DNA of 62,195 nucleotides from Pseudomonas sp. C1C7. GTDB taxonomy: Bacteria > Pseudomonadota > Gammaproteobacteria > Pseudomonadales > Pseudomonadaceae. Positions 61,177-62,195 of the stretch are shown here, in pieces; the first letter of the stretch is position 1, and every line of letters begins with the position of its first letter. The notes beneath the pieces are model-generated. The model had not been told where the DNA came from. It saw nothing but the letters and a program-made list of their open reading frames with translations, and searched no databases. The stretch covers positions 1-62,195 of the forward strand of contig NZ_JABFMP010000036.1 of NCBI RefSeq assembly GCF_013359595.1, read 5' to 3'. The position numbers and the translations under genes are program-made.

Positions 61177-61307
61177 GTAGCAGCTGGCGAAGCCTGCGTC
61201 CGGCTGCGCAGCAGTCGTAAAATAAGTGCATCCGGTGCGTCAGACACACCGAGCAGGCAGGGTTTACGACTGCTTCGCAGCCGGACATAGGCTTCGCCAG
61301 CGGCTAC
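61177..61307. repeat. Long inverted repeat with 45-bp arms
   Basis: Arms 61177-61221 (GTAGCAGCTGGCGAAGCCTG...) and 61263-61307, inverse and about 90% identical, with a 41-bp spacer. It lies between the DUF1329 terminator and the SurE-like gene. It could fold as one long hairpin in RNA or a cruciform in DNA. It is larger than the REPIN elements elsewhere in the window. Confidence 0.8.
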
Positions 61308-61357
61308 AGGGTTCTCGGTTTGGCCTGATTTTTTCTGAAGACTCGAGGGACTTTTTT

Positions 61358-62195
61358 ATGAACAAACTGCTTACCGCCGCCATCGCCGTGGCCAGCGTCG
61401 GCCTGTCGCTGCAGGCCAATGCTCTGACCATTCTGCTGACCAACGACGATGGCTGCCGCGCGCCGGGTATCGATGCGATGTACCGCGCGTTAACGGCGGC
61501 CGGGCACAAGGTGATGCTGGTCGGGCCATTGAATGACAGCAGTGGTATCAGTGCGGCCAGCGTGGTGGTGCCGGGTCAGGCGTTGGCGGTGACGGAACTG
61601 GCGCCGGGCAGGTTCTGCGTCGGGCCGCCGCAAGGGTATGTCGCGCCGGCCGGCAAGACGTCGGCCATCGGTACGCCGGTGGATGCGGTCAACGTCGGGC
61701 TGGATGTGATTCTCAAGGACTCGCCGCCGGACCTGGTGGTGTCGGGGAGCAACTTCGGCGAGAACGTCGGGCCACTGACGCAGATGTCCGGCACGCTCAA
61801 TGCGGCGGTGCGGGCGATGTTCAAGGGGATACCGGCGGTGGCGGTGTCCACGGCCATCGACATGGACCTGATCATCCGCGATCAGCAGGCCGGCTATCGC
61901 AAGACCCTGGGCGCCATGGACGATACGGCGCGGTTCGCGGTGAACGTCATCGAGCGGGCGACCCAGGTCGGCGCACAAGCGCGCAAGGCCTGTGCCAGCC
62001 ACAAAAAGCAGTGTGACTTGAACATTCTCGGCCTGCCGGGAGTGAGCGGCCTGAACCTCAACTACCCACCCCTGCCGCCCGCCGAAGTCAAAGGCGTGAG
62101 CTTCGCCCCGATCGGCAACTGGGACCGCGTCAACTTCACTTCCCAACGCAGCAGCGACGGCACCGTCCACGTCAACCTCGCCCCTCCCGCCACCC
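61358..62195 (+). CDS. Exported SurE-like phosphatase (partial, runs off the window)
   Basis: 279 codons to the window end with no stop. A signal peptide (MNKLLTAAIAVASVGLSLQANA) precedes a SurE domain. The metal-binding motif ILLTNDDGCRAPGI is intact, as are SGSNFGENVG and SGTLNAAVRAMFKGIPAVAVS. SurE is usually a cytoplasmic nucleotidase, so an exported form is unusual. It follows the DUF1302/DUF1329 pair after a terminator and a long inverted repeat. Start at 61358 has CGAGGGACTT before it. Role near steroid genes is unknown. It could act on exported nucleotides or phosphorylated conjugates. Confidence 0.83.
   Translation, partial: MNKLLTAAIAVASVGLSLQANALTILLTNDDGCRAPGIDAMYRALTAAGHKVMLVGPLNDSSGISAASVVVPGQALAVTELAPGRFCVGPPQGYVAPAGKTSAIGTPVDAVNVGLDVILKDSPPDLVVSGSNFGENVGPLTQMSGTLNAAVRAMFKGIPAVAVSTAIDMDLIIRDQQAGYRKTLGAMDDTARFAVNVIERATQVGAQARKACASHKKQCDLNILGLPGVSGLNLNYPPLPPAEVKGVSFAPIGNWDRVNFTSQRSSDGTVHVNLAPPAT

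Overview
The window is a high-GC chromosomal stretch that looks like a fluorescens-group Pseudomonas. The evidence is the tig-clpP-clpX-lon-hupB-ppiD block with an adjacent Arg-His-Leu-His tRNA operon beside folD, the REP/REPIN-type palindromes (GTGGGAGCG...CGCTCCCAC) in many intergenic gaps, and codon usage that is uniform throughout. No prophage, integrase, transposase or CRISPR array was seen.

Layout. (1) 0.2-12.2 kb: a hydroxyproline-type catabolic island. It has a PAS-AraC regulator, an amino-acid ABC transporter with an AcnX-type cis-3-hydroxyproline dehydratase inside the operon, a proline-racemase-family enzyme with unusual Ser/Thr active-site residues, a DapA-family deaminase, an MHS-type permease, an alpha-ketoglutarate semialdehyde dehydrogenase and a pyrroline-2-carboxylate reductase. 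Two promoters share a perfect TCGTATACGA palindrome. (2) 12.4-15.9 kb: a degenerate nitrilase-fold protein, a second AraC regulator, an ANR-box-driven small transcript with two overlapping mini-ORFs (PhrS candidate), and a DUF2242 lipoprotein. (3) 16-27.9 kb: protein quality control (ppiD, hupB, lon, clpX, clpP, tig), a degraded tRNA-Asp-like locus, a four-gene tRNA operon, folD and pbpG. (4) 27.9-35 kb: small hypothetical genes, a TerC-family gene, nhaR, an MFS exporter, sstT and a DUF1993 gene.

(5) 35.1-62.2 kb: a large aerobic steroid-degradation cluster. The minus-strand operon hsaC-ipdA-ipdB-echA-ipdC-echA20-acad-acad-fadA6-SDR encodes cleavage of the aromatised A ring and most of the C/D-ring (HIP) pathway. 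Around it are hsaA, a luciferase-like monooxygenase, hsaB-kst4D-hydroxysteroid dehydrogenase-kshB, SDR-fadD3, SDR-kstD, and a DUF1302/DUF1329/exported-SurE group that continues past the window end. KshA, HsaD and HsaEFG are not in the window, so the pathway must be completed elsewhere.

Most notable observation: an asymmetric, partly palindromic 18-bp element, YTAGTCY-N4-GGACGAT(G), lies 66-105 bp before the start codon of the steroid transcription units, always in the same orientation relative to the gene. There are five strong copies (hsaC, hsaB, SDR-fadD3, kstD, DUF1302) and two degenerate ones (hsaA, luciferase-like monooxygenase). I did not notice it elsewhere in the window. It defines a candidate steroid regulon whose regulator lies outside the window.
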